A stretch of DNA of 21,951 nt from a virus. The position numbers and the translations under genes were made by a program. Of this stretch, positions 8,670 through 15,354 are shown piece by piece; the first letter of the stretch is position 1, and every line of letters begins with the position of its first letter. The stretch spans positions 1-21,951 of the IMG/VR virus record IMGVR_UViG_3300032278_000128. One strand, given 5' to 3'. Below the pieces are notes generated by a model, which was not told where the DNA came from, ran no database searches, and saw only the letters and a program-made list of their open reading frames with translations.

Positions 8670-9892
8670 TATGGTTTTTCTGGATCTCCTTTAGGTAATT
8701 GTTCCAATAACCAAGTTTCTATCTCGCCTTTAACTCTGTTAAAGCACGTTGTATTATTGTACTTTAATACTATACCGTTAGCGTCTCTTTTTATCTTACC
8801 ATTTTCATCTTTTTCAGGATCACAGTCTTTAAAATAAAATTCTAAAGTTTTCTTATAAGTCGCCGAAAGTCCATCGTATTGTTTTTGTCCTTCCGTTCTT
8901 CCATCGCTAGTGTACTCCGGCCATGGGTGTGCAAAATCGATTGATTCAGCCGCAACATCAATTTGGGTTGTGACGTAATCATCGCCGTCCCTTCTCAAAA
9001 AAGTTTTCGGTTTTGACACCCCAGCGGTACCTTCTGGGCATTGATCGGCAGTTTTAGTTGTCCATGCGGCAATACGATCACGCATTAAATTTTCGGACGC
9101 TGTTCTTGTTGTGGTGAAGACATCATTTTTGTCCTTGGTAATGAAACCGCCTGCGCCGCCGCTATCTCTATAATCTAAACCATAGTTTTCTAGACCCCAA
9201 TGTTGTCCTCCTCCTACGTTTCTGACAAGATCACTGGTGTTCATTATGTTGCTATTTGACACATCGAACGTTTCGATACTAGATTGAATAACCTGACTTC
9301 CCACCACTAGTCTTCCGTATCCTATAAATACTGGACCACCTTCTCTCACGGTATTTTCCGGGCCGGAAAATATATACGAAGCCCTTCCTCCGCCCTCTAT
9401 TTCCCTAAAATCCCCAAACTCCGGCATTGGAGTAAGTAGATTGGCAATGCCAGCCGCCATTAAACCCAAGCCTCCAGCGATAAGCATCATTCCCATCTGA
9501 GTTGTGGCCCCAAAAGTGAAAACCCCGAGAACTATTAGGATTATTCCTGCTATTATCGCGAATATATCCTTCGCGTCCGCACCCTCAACAATGGGTACTA
9601 TGTCGATGCTTCTCAAATCTTGATATTCCCTAACTAATTCGGAGGAATTTAATCCCTCCTGAGTGTTTATGTCTTTTTCCTCATCATACAAAAAATCTTT
9701 TTCATTTATTAGCACTCTGTACTTTATATTTTTTTTGTCGTTTTTAATCAGGTTTTTGTAAAGTTTCTTGCTTTGTGATTCGAGTGCGCGCACAGCTTCG
9801 CCAACGGAAGATACGGCAAGGTTCCAAACTTCCCTACCGACTTGCTCTGCCAATACTCCGTGTAATTTAATTTCTACTAATTGATCGTTCAT
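8669..9892 (-). CDS. I: Lambda gpI-like tail assembly protein with long C-terminal extension
   Basis: A homologue of lambda gpI, a factor needed to assemble the tail tip. Residues 1-105 form a beta-grasp-like N-terminal domain (VEIKLHGVLAEQVGREVWNL, GEAVRALESQ, YRVLINEKDF, IDIVPIVEGA). A hydrophobic glycine/alanine-rich helical hairpin follows at about 108-153 (FAIIAGIILIVLGVFTFGAT, then MMLIAGGLGLMAAGIANLL), then the conserved block YIFSGPENTVREGGPVFIGY and GRLVVGSQVIQSS at about 173-205. In lambda the protein essentially ends here, at about 220 aa. This one runs to 407 aa, adding nearly 190 residues with glycine-rich and charged segments (GGAGGF; the tail ends KGDPEKP), for which I recognise no domain. 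The gene overlaps gpK by 4 bases (ATGA) and J by 1 base, the standard K-I-J arrangement. The hydrophobic hairpin could insert in membrane or pack inside the tip complex. Confidence 0.93.
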   Translation of the reverse strand: MNDQLVEIKLHGVLAEQVGREVWNLAVSSVGEAVRALESQSKKLYKNLIKNDKKNIKYRVLINEKDFLYDEEKDINTQEGLNSSELVREYQDLRSIDIVPIVEGADAKDIFAIIAGIILIVLGVFTFGATTQMGMMLIAGGLGLMAAGIANLLTPMPEFGDFREIEGGGRASYIFSGPENTVREGGPVFIGYGRLVVGSQVIQSSIETFDVSNSNIMNTSDLVRNVGGGQHWGLENYGLDYRDSGGAGGFITKDKNDVFTTTRTASENLMRDRIAAWTTKTADQCPEGTAGVSKPKTFLRRDGDDYVTTQIDVAAESIDFAHPWPEYTSDGRTEGQKQYDGLSATYKKTLEFYFKDCDPEKDENGKIKRDANGIVLKYNNTTCFNRVKGEIETWLLEQLPKGDPEKP

Positions 9893-10644
9893 TTTACATA
9901 CCTGTACACATCCATAAGTTTAGAGGAATAGAAAGCTCCGAAATCCTCAGTTGTGGGATATCTGTTCGCCGGGTGATGATGAATTTGCCCATTACCCAAA
10001 TAAATAGCCCAATGATCATAAGTTCTTACAACCCTAGACTTGAAAATAGAAAAACATAGTATGTCATTCTTTAAGAACTCATTCCTATTGCTAGGGTAAA
10101 CTTTTTTAAATTTATTATTCACCTGCAGGACTTCTTCTATTAAATTAGGGAACCTTTCATTCCAGAGAGCGTTTCTGGCCTGAAATTTTTCCGGAATAAA
10201 GGTATCAATATTCAAGTTTTCCTTTAGGTAATCTTTAACTAATACAATACAGTCAGAAACACCCCATTTGAATTCTCTGCTAAGGTTGCTCACTCCGTTT
10301 CTTTTGTAGTCGAATAGATGGAAGGCATCAAATTGAGTATTGTATAATACATAATTAAGCTCGTGCTTTTTACTGTTTTCCTTGTCGGTCTGACTAAACT
10401 CCTGATTTTCGCTAGTGTGAGAATGGTAGGTAGCTTCTATCTTTCCGTATCGAGTAGCTCTTACGTAATCCCTAGGGTCGATGGTAAAAAAACCTTCCTT
10501 ACTTTCAGCTAAGTTTCTGCATCGATGTACTTTAAGGTCGAACTTGTTTTTATTGGAAGTTAAAAGCCCGCAACACTCGCTTGGAGTTTCTTCCAAGGCG
10601 TGTGCTTTTATTTCTTCTCTGGTTTCTTTTGGTAGCCTTCTCAT
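9889..10644 (-). CDS. K: Lambda gpK-like tail assembly protein: JAMM plus NlpC/P60 peptidase
   Basis: A two-domain peptidase homologous to lambda gpK, needed for tail-tip assembly and possibly for cutting peptidoglycan during DNA entry. The N-terminal JAMM/MPN+ metalloprotease domain has the full zinc motif: Glu23 in PSECCG, His74-x-His76, then seven residues to Ser84 and two more to Asp87 (HSHTSENQEFSQTD). The C-terminal NlpC/P60 domain has the nucleophile Cys132 in WGVSDCIVLVKDYL, His211 in YDHWAIYLGNGQ, and a His-His-His run at 222-224 that could supply the third polar residue. At 251 aa the length is usual for the family. The ATG overlaps the gpL stop by 4 bases, and its own stop overlaps the gpI start by 4 bases, so the genes are translationally coupled. 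Both active sites look intact. Confidence 0.95.
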   Translation of the reverse strand: MRRLPKETREEIKAHALEETPSECCGLLTSNKNKFDLKVHRCRNLAESKEGFFTIDPRDYVRATRYGKIEATYHSHTSENQEFSQTDKENSKKHELNYVLYNTQFDAFHLFDYKRNGVSNLSREFKWGVSDCIVLVKDYLKENLNIDTFIPEKFQARNALWNERFPNLIEEVLQVNNKFKKVYPSNRNEFLKNDILCFSIFKSRVVRTYDHWAIYLGNGQIHHHPANRYPTTEDFGAFYSSKLMDVYRYVK

Positions 10645-12146
10645 CTTAATGTTTGGTCGAGTCTGGTGGCGTTTGGAAAGCCTCCATACTGTAATTCTCC
10701 TTCTTTAAAATCTTTATTATCGCCTATTACAGCGCTCCCTCCACGCCCCCATCTTTTCCTGCAACCTTGCAGGGTTTTTGAGCACATATCAGCTATCCAA
10801 TACTCGAAGTTTGGGGGCGCGTATTTCAAATGATGACTTGCCTTGTCGATCGTGCCGGGGATTTTTTCTCTAGCCACGAAATAATATTTAATATTGTTTT
10901 TTACTACGAAAACGTAATCTCCTTTTAAATAGCTTTTTCCAGAACTCCATTCGCCCTTATTCTTAAGGGTTCTAACTCCGAGTTTAGTTTTTATATTTTC
11001 ATCTGACAAGGTAGCTACTGGGGGTGCGTCGTCTAGCAGAGAAAGTTCGCTGTCTCTTATTTCGCATTTAGCTAAAAGCCTACTAGTTGTGCCGGGACCG
11101 GCTATTTTTTGGTTAGCCACATCACTAACATACAAGACGCAGGATTCACCCGATAAGTACGGATCATTAAATGTGAGTGTGTCACCTACCGCATATCCAA
11201 GCCCACCCGAAACCCAAGTGAAGGTTGGGATTCCCCCGCTGTCCGTAACTACAGAAAAAAGCGCACCCGTTCCGCTTCCAGTAGTGGATGCCTGTGCAAA
11301 TGCTGAATGACTTTGGCTCGCCCCCCAAGCACCAGATGTTAATGACTTCGACCAACCAGACGAAGTCACGGATGTTTGCACTTCCGGCTTGAACGTTTCG
11401 CTTTCTTTTTGCTCGTAAAAACATCCACAGCCCCTGTAGGTAAAACCGCATTTTTTAGACAAAATAACCCTTCTTGGAAGCTTTATGCCTTCCACATCTA
11501 TCAACGCGCTTAGCTCGTACTCTAAATTTATTTTGTTTTCGTTTGACTTTCTTTCTATATAGAAAATATCCCTTGGGAATTCAGCGTAAGGATCGGGTTC
11601 GTATTGATCTGGAAAATTAGATTCGTAAATACCTTGTTTTCCATCTATTTGACTAATGCTGGAGAAATTAGCTTGATCTAAATATTTGGCAAAAGTTCTG
11701 ATCCTTGTCACTTTAGCGCCAACGATATCTCCGTATTTGTGTATAGCTCTCCTTAAGATAGATAAAGCTTGTATTCCTTCTTCTTTTTGCGCAGTCATTC
11801 TTAATACTGGAGTAGGCAGCGTTCCTCTGGAGCTTATGTCGAATCCTTCCGCTTGAATTGGGGCAGGAAAATATGTTTTCCCTTGCCAGATTATTAAAGA
11901 ATTAAATACTTTTATATTATTGTGAAACCTTAAAATATCTTTCTCTGATGAATCAGTAGAAAAATTTATTCCCACTTGCGATCCGTCGTCAACCAAGCTA
12001 GATTGAATACCTTTGGTTGCTGTAGTCATATCTATCTCGAATAACTCCATTAAACTAGATGGGGTGAGGTTCGTAGCCTCGTACATCAGGGATTTAATTG
12101 ACTTACGAGCTTGTTCTTTATCAAAAATATGATAGTCGTCAGGCAT
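10641..12146 (-). CDS. L: Lambda gpL-like Fe-S tail tip protein with large insertion
   Basis: A homologue of lambda gpL, the tail-tip protein that coordinates an iron-sulfur cluster through four cysteines. Residues about 30-235 match the family: LFEIDMT, WQGKTYFPAPIQAEGFDISSRGTLPTPVLRM, FAKYLDQANF, DIFYIERKS, and RRVILSKKCGFTYRGCGC. The first cysteine pair, Cys233 and Cys242, has the same spacing of nine as lambda; an additional Cys240 lies between. The second pair, Cys455 and Cys462 (MCSKTLQGC), has the lambda spacing of seven. Lambda has only about a dozen residues between the pairs; here there are 213. The insert has a glycine-rich beta motif at about 292-326 (GTGALFSVVTDSGG, GGLGYAVGDTLTF) and an aromatic module at about 397-452 (GEWSSGKSYLKGDYVFV, KYYFVAREKIPG, FEYWIADM) resembling CBM5/12-type modules. 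The start overlaps the gpM stop by one base. The full length, 501 aa, is about twice lambda gpL. Confidence 0.94.
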   Translation of the reverse strand: MPDDYHIFDKEQARKSIKSLMYEATNLTPSSLMELFEIDMTTATKGIQSSLVDDGSQVGINFSTDSSEKDILRFHNNIKVFNSLIIWQGKTYFPAPIQAEGFDISSRGTLPTPVLRMTAQKEEGIQALSILRRAIHKYGDIVGAKVTRIRTFAKYLDQANFSSISQIDGKQGIYESNFPDQYEPDPYAEFPRDIFYIERKSNENKINLEYELSALIDVEGIKLPRRVILSKKCGFTYRGCGCFYEQKESETFKPEVQTSVTSSGWSKSLTSGAWGASQSHSAFAQASTTGSGTGALFSVVTDSGGIPTFTWVSGGLGYAVGDTLTFNDPYLSGESCVLYVSDVANQKIAGPGTTSRLLAKCEIRDSELSLLDDAPPVATLSDENIKTKLGVRTLKNKGEWSSGKSYLKGDYVFVVKNNIKYYFVAREKIPGTIDKASHHLKYAPPNFEYWIADMCSKTLQGCRKRWGRGGSAVIGDNKDFKEGELQYGGFPNATRLDQTLR

Positions 12147-12736
12147 TATGTATTAACTTGAACAAATTCTGCAGATATAGTATAGTTATTATAGAACTTA
12201 AATTCACTTCTCCAACCTCTACATACAAAAAGCTTTTTGTATCCTCCGATCTTAAGGTCATTGTGAGGTTCGGGCAGATCTTCGAAGACGAACGATTCAA
12301 CGCTTTTTCTACTCTTCAAAAAATGATTTATAGCTTTAGCCTCTTTAATATCTCTTAGCTCAAAAGCTAAGGATACCGTAATTAGATCGTTAAATATACC
12401 GTCTTGGAATCTTTGTTCGTATCCGTTTCCAAAAACGATATTATTTGTCCTTGGTTCGTGAGCTATTCCTATATTATAAGAAGGTTTCCAAATGAATTTA
12501 GGCTTTATTTTTTCGCCGACTCTCGTTATCCCACCCCATGCAACCGAATCTGGGGAAGGTTCTAGAGTGTTATTGTTGGATGTACTGTAGTAATAATCGG
12601 CTTTTTTGGGTATTTGAGAAGAGGTAAAACGCTCAAAAACGACAACTATATCGTCTTTTGCATATTTAGAAGTGTTGTTTCCCTCGTTTGGGTCACTCCA
12701 TTCCGAAATATTGTATATACTATTTTCGTCAGCCAT
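12146..12736 (-). CDS. M: Lambda gpM-like minor tail protein with N-terminal binding module
   Basis: A homologue of lambda gpM, a minor tail-tip protein that acts with gpH and gpL in building the tip. Residues about 78-196 hold the gpM domain: KPKFIWKPSYNIG, FGNGYEQRFQDGIFNDLI, AKAINHFLKSRKSVESFVFE, and the C-terminal FYNNYTISAEFVQV. Lambda gpM is about 109 aa; this protein is 196 aa because of an added N-terminal segment. Residues about 10-70 there have a W...Y.K.D.V...YYY...P...WGG pattern like the module inserted in the neighbouring gpL and like carbohydrate-binding modules of the CBM5/12 type (resemblance judged by eye). It is the first gene of the minus-strand operon. A good ribosome-binding site, AAGGA at 12740-12744, lies 3 bases before the ATG, supporting this start. 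Confidence 0.92.
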   Translation of the reverse strand: MADENSIYNISEWSDPNEGNNTSKYAKDDIVVVFERFTSSQIPKKADYYYSTSNNNTLEPSPDSVAWGGITRVGEKIKPKFIWKPSYNIGIAHEPRTNNIVFGNGYEQRFQDGIFNDLITVSLAFELRDIKEAKAINHFLKSRKSVESFVFEDLPEPHNDLKIGGYKKLFVCRGWRSEFKFYNNYTISAEFVQVNT

Positions 12737-12739
12737 TTT

Positions 12740-12744
12740 TCCTT
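12740..12744 (-). promoter_or_regulatory. Ribosome-binding site of the gpM-like gene
   Basis: AAGGA on the minus strand, 3 bases before the ATG at 12736. It fixes the start of the first gene of the tail-tip operon, including its extra N-terminal module. Confidence 0.65.
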
Positions 12745-12760
12745 ATACCTTTTCAAAATA

Positions 12761-12778
12761 TTACACTAAAAAGTGTAA
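12761..12778. promoter_or_regulatory. 18-bp perfect palindrome in the divergent intergenic region
   Basis: TTACACT, four A residues, then AGTGTAA: two 7-base arms around a 4-base loop. It lies in the 51-base gap between the minus-strand tail-tip operon (starting at 12736) and the plus-strand tail-gene operon (starting at 12788). Both promoters or their leaders must lie here or inside neighbouring genes. It could be an operator controlling both operons, or a hairpin in either leader RNA. The plus-strand gene has no Shine-Dalgarno sequence and the palindrome ends 9 bases before its ATG, so it could also affect initiation. The function is inferred only from position. Confidence 0.45.
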
Positions 12779-12787
12779 ATATATGTA

Positions 12788-13591
12788 ATGCTGTCAAGAA
12801 TAAGGAGAGAAGGACAAAGGTTAACGGTTAATGGGACTGGAGTAAACGCTATACAAAGTTTATCTTTCGGGTATCAGTCTACCGCGCAGCCAATTACCCC
12901 TCTTGGCTTATCTCAGGTTGTTTATGCCCCAAGTGCTCCCCAAACAGCCACAATTAACACTAATTCGTTACTGGTATATGATGATTTTTTCATAAATTTT
13001 ACTGGAGAAATGCCTTTTAGCGGACAGGTTGATTATAAAGACCAGAACGTGAAGTTTACCGAAGCTTACCTTTCTTCATATTCTTCCTCCTGCTCGATAG
13101 GGGAAATACCGTCCATAGGTATGCAGGCGGACATTTTCGGGGAACTGGGAACCGGAAGTTTCTTTGATTTCGGAGCTACAACTCCTCATGATGAGGAATT
13201 AAAGATAGCTGGATATAACTCGATTGATATTAGTTTGGATGAGTTCTCTTCGAACAGGGTAAATAGTTACTCTTTGGATATTGGGGTTCCTAGGTCTCCC
13301 GTATACGCTTTTAACGACAGAACTCCCTCGGAGGTTGTATCCAATTCTCCGTTGTCCGTGTCTTTAAATTTTAATATTGAACCTGATGATTATAAAATAA
13401 AGAATATGAGATTCGTGCCAGAAGAAACCGTTTTTAGGAACGTCAGGGTAAGGGTTAATAAGAATAATTCGACAGAAAAAATTCAAGATTATCTTTTTAA
13501 TAATCTTCTTTTAGTTTCAGAACAATACAGCGCAGACAATAATGGCAATGTAGGAATACAAATGAGCCTACAAGGAACAATTTTGAGATAG
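12788..13591 (+). CDS. Tail-associated two-domain beta protein, paralogue 1 of 3 (267 aa)
   Basis: The first gene of the divergent plus-strand operon. It has no signal peptide or membrane segment and looks beta-rich. Two related halves can be seen. The first contains a Y.ST..P..PLG stretch and ends in AYLSSYSSSCSIGEIPSIGMQ. The second contains SYSLDIGVPRSPVYAFNDRTPSEVV. The same two patterns, xYLxSYxxxxEPxxPV and SxxxxxxPVYxxGxxxP, occur in the next two proteins, so the three are paralogues. A tail-tube-like or tail-decoration role is likely, given the lambda-type tail-tip operon next door and the TIG protein downstream; this is inference, not a family match. The ATG is used without a visible Shine-Dalgarno sequence. 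The stop lies 14 bases before the next gene. Confidence 0.8.
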   Translation: MLSRIRREGQRLTVNGTGVNAIQSLSFGYQSTAQPITPLGLSQVVYAPSAPQTATINTNSLLVYDDFFINFTGEMPFSGQVDYKDQNVKFTEAYLSSYSSSCSIGEIPSIGMQADIFGELGTGSFFDFGATTPHDEELKIAGYNSIDISLDEFSSNRVNSYSLDIGVPRSPVYAFNDRTPSEVVSNSPLSVSLNFNIEPDDYKIKNMRFVPEETVFRNVRVRVNKNNSTEKIQDYLFNNLLLVSEQYSADNNGNVGIQMSLQGTILR

Positions 13592-13605
13592 GTGTAATTT
13601 GTAAG

Positions 13606-14466
13606 ATGGCTTCGATTCGTTACGACAAAATCCCCTTAATTCTGGAATACGATGGTAGAACAGAAAAGGTATTGGCGTATGACTGTTCGTTAAACGAAGA
13701 GGCTACTCTTCAGCCTGCTTACTCCATAGGGAAACAGGGGATAGCTGAGCAGACTCCTGCGGGAGCCAGAAAAGCTAGCGTTTCTTTTTCTTACACTCCG
13801 GTATTAACGGGATATGCGACAGTAGGGAATGAATTCAACATAATAAACGAAGCCGCAAGAAAACAAAAAATACTGAAAGGAACTCAAGCAACGGAAGTTG
13901 CTATAAGGTTTGGAGGAATTAGTGGAGAAGGGTTGTTGGAGTCTTATTCTGTTTCTCTCGAACCTTACGCTCCGGTTACCTGCAATGTTAATTTTCTATT
14001 ACTTGGTTCAGGGGAGAATATTCCCGTAAGCGGAGAATTAATATCGCAAGATCAAGCACATAAGCAGGCGGATTTAGCGTCAGACGTTGGCCATACGGCT
14101 TACTCTGATTTTATGGCGGGAGAATCTCCGGCCACTATAACTAGCGATAACCAAACGGGTGTTTTGACTTCCGTAAACTATTCTATAAATTTTAATTACG
14201 AACCAGTTTACAAGCTTGGGCAGGAATTTCCGTCCACTTTTCTCTACCATTCAGCAAATGAACGAGCCGAGATAAGCGAAAACACTTTCGAAACAGGAAT
14301 AGCGTTTACAGGTAAAGCAGAAAATTTTGATTTGGAAATAAAAAGCTTGGATAATAAAACAGCAATGAGGATAAGAATGACGAGGCCGATAGTAAAGGAT
14401 TCAAGGTTAAGTATCTCTGCCGGAGACATAGCGAACACCTCCAAAACACTCAACAGTTTTTACTAA
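13606..14466 (+). CDS. Tail-associated two-domain beta protein, paralogue 2 of 3 (286 aa)
   Basis: A paralogue of the proteins on either side and the one in which the repeat is easiest to see. First half, residues about 1-140: LQPAYSIGKQGIAEQTPAGARKASVSFSY, then GLLESYSVSLEPYAPVTCNVNFLLLGSG. Second half, about 170-286: SVNYSINFNYEPVYKLGQEFPSTFL. Each half is a compact beta domain of about 130 residues, the size of a typical tail-tube subunit fold. Two-domain tube-like proteins occur in some phages, but no family match can be claimed by eye. A weak AGGTG lies about 14 bases before the ATG. The stop TAA overlaps the next ATG by one base, so paralogues 2 and 3 are translationally coupled and probably made in similar amounts. 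Confidence 0.82.
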   Translation: MASIRYDKIPLILEYDGRTEKVLAYDCSLNEEATLQPAYSIGKQGIAEQTPAGARKASVSFSYTPVLTGYATVGNEFNIINEAARKQKILKGTQATEVAIRFGGISGEGLLESYSVSLEPYAPVTCNVNFLLLGSGENIPVSGELISQDQAHKQADLASDVGHTAYSDFMAGESPATITSDNQTGVLTSVNYSINFNYEPVYKLGQEFPSTFLYHSANERAEISENTFETGIAFTGKAENFDLEIKSLDNKTAMRIRMTRPIVKDSRLSISAGDIANTSKTLNSFY

Positions 14467-15353
14467 TGATTTTCGCCGCTAAAAATACGAAATTAAAACT
14501 TAATGAAGTTGATATCCTAGCTTCTCAATGCACGCTTGACGTTGCTACTTCCATTAACCCTAGATACGATGCTGGAGATAGACATACAAGAACGTATTTC
14601 GCGGATAATGGGTTAGGCTCAAGTCTTACGTTCACTCATTACCTTACGGGAAGTTTGGATAAGATAAAAACTTTCATTTCAGAGCAGGGAGAGTTGATCG
14701 GCTCTGATAATCGCAGCAACGAAGGGCAAATCATATCGGGAAGCTTTGGGGGATTGACCTTCACAAGTGGATATCTCGCGAGCTATACAATAAGGTTCGA
14801 ACCGAATAGACCTGTTACGGCTAATTCGACAGTAGTTTTTTATGATGATTTAGACGGTGAATTCACCCAAAACATAGAACCTGTCGAAGAAGAATCCATT
14901 CTTAATTGTAAAAACATAACTTTCGAAAATACATCAACAGAAGAAATAGGAGAGATTAATGATTTTATTTCAGCTTCTTATAATTATACCTCTGATGTAA
15001 GACCGGTGTACTCTGCAGGAAATACTGTTCCCGATAGGATATCTTTCGGAAGAAAGAGTGTCGCGATGGGAATTCAGGTAGATAATCCCACGGGGTATCT
15101 GCATTACAACGGAATTACAGCTAACTTTAAGATAAACCTATCTAATCACGAAGGAAATGAAAGTGTAGAAAATTTTACGTGCTTCGGAACATTGCAATCC
15201 AGAGCGATACAGGCTAGAGCAGGAGATAGGGTAAATCATCAATTGGCTGTAGTTTCTCACAAACATACCGTTCTAGCAAAGATCTTTGGTATTACTCCAA
15301 CCACGAGACCCGATATTAATGAGGGGATTTATCCCCCTCTGAACCTAAATTAA
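14466..15353 (+). CDS. Tail-associated two-domain beta protein, paralogue 3 of 3 (295 aa)
   Basis: The third tandem paralogue. First half: INPRYDAGDRHTRTYFADNG, then GYLASYTIRFEPNRPVTANS, matching the GLLESYSVSLEPYAPV block of paralogue 2. Second half: ISASYNYTSDVRPVYSAGN, matching SVNYSINFNYEPVYKLGQ. No signal peptide or membrane segment is present. It shares its first base with the last base of the preceding stop codon (TAATG) and ends one base before the TIG-protein start, so the four plus-strand genes form one operon. The C-terminus (GITPTTRPDINEGIYPPLNLN) is unique to this copy. Divergence among the three suggests different positions in the particle, for example tube, tube initiator or terminator; this is inference. 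Confidence 0.82.
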   Translation: MIFAAKNTKLKLNEVDILASQCTLDVATSINPRYDAGDRHTRTYFADNGLGSSLTFTHYLTGSLDKIKTFISEQGELIGSDNRSNEGQIISGSFGGLTFTSGYLASYTIRFEPNRPVTANSTVVFYDDLDGEFTQNIEPVEEESILNCKNITFENTSTEEIGEINDFISASYNYTSDVRPVYSAGNTVPDRISFGRKSVAMGIQVDNPTGYLHYNGITANFKINLSNHEGNESVENFTCFGTLQSRAIQARAGDRVNHQLAVVSHKHTVLAKIFGITPTTRPDINEGIYPPLNLN

Positions 15354-15354
15354 T

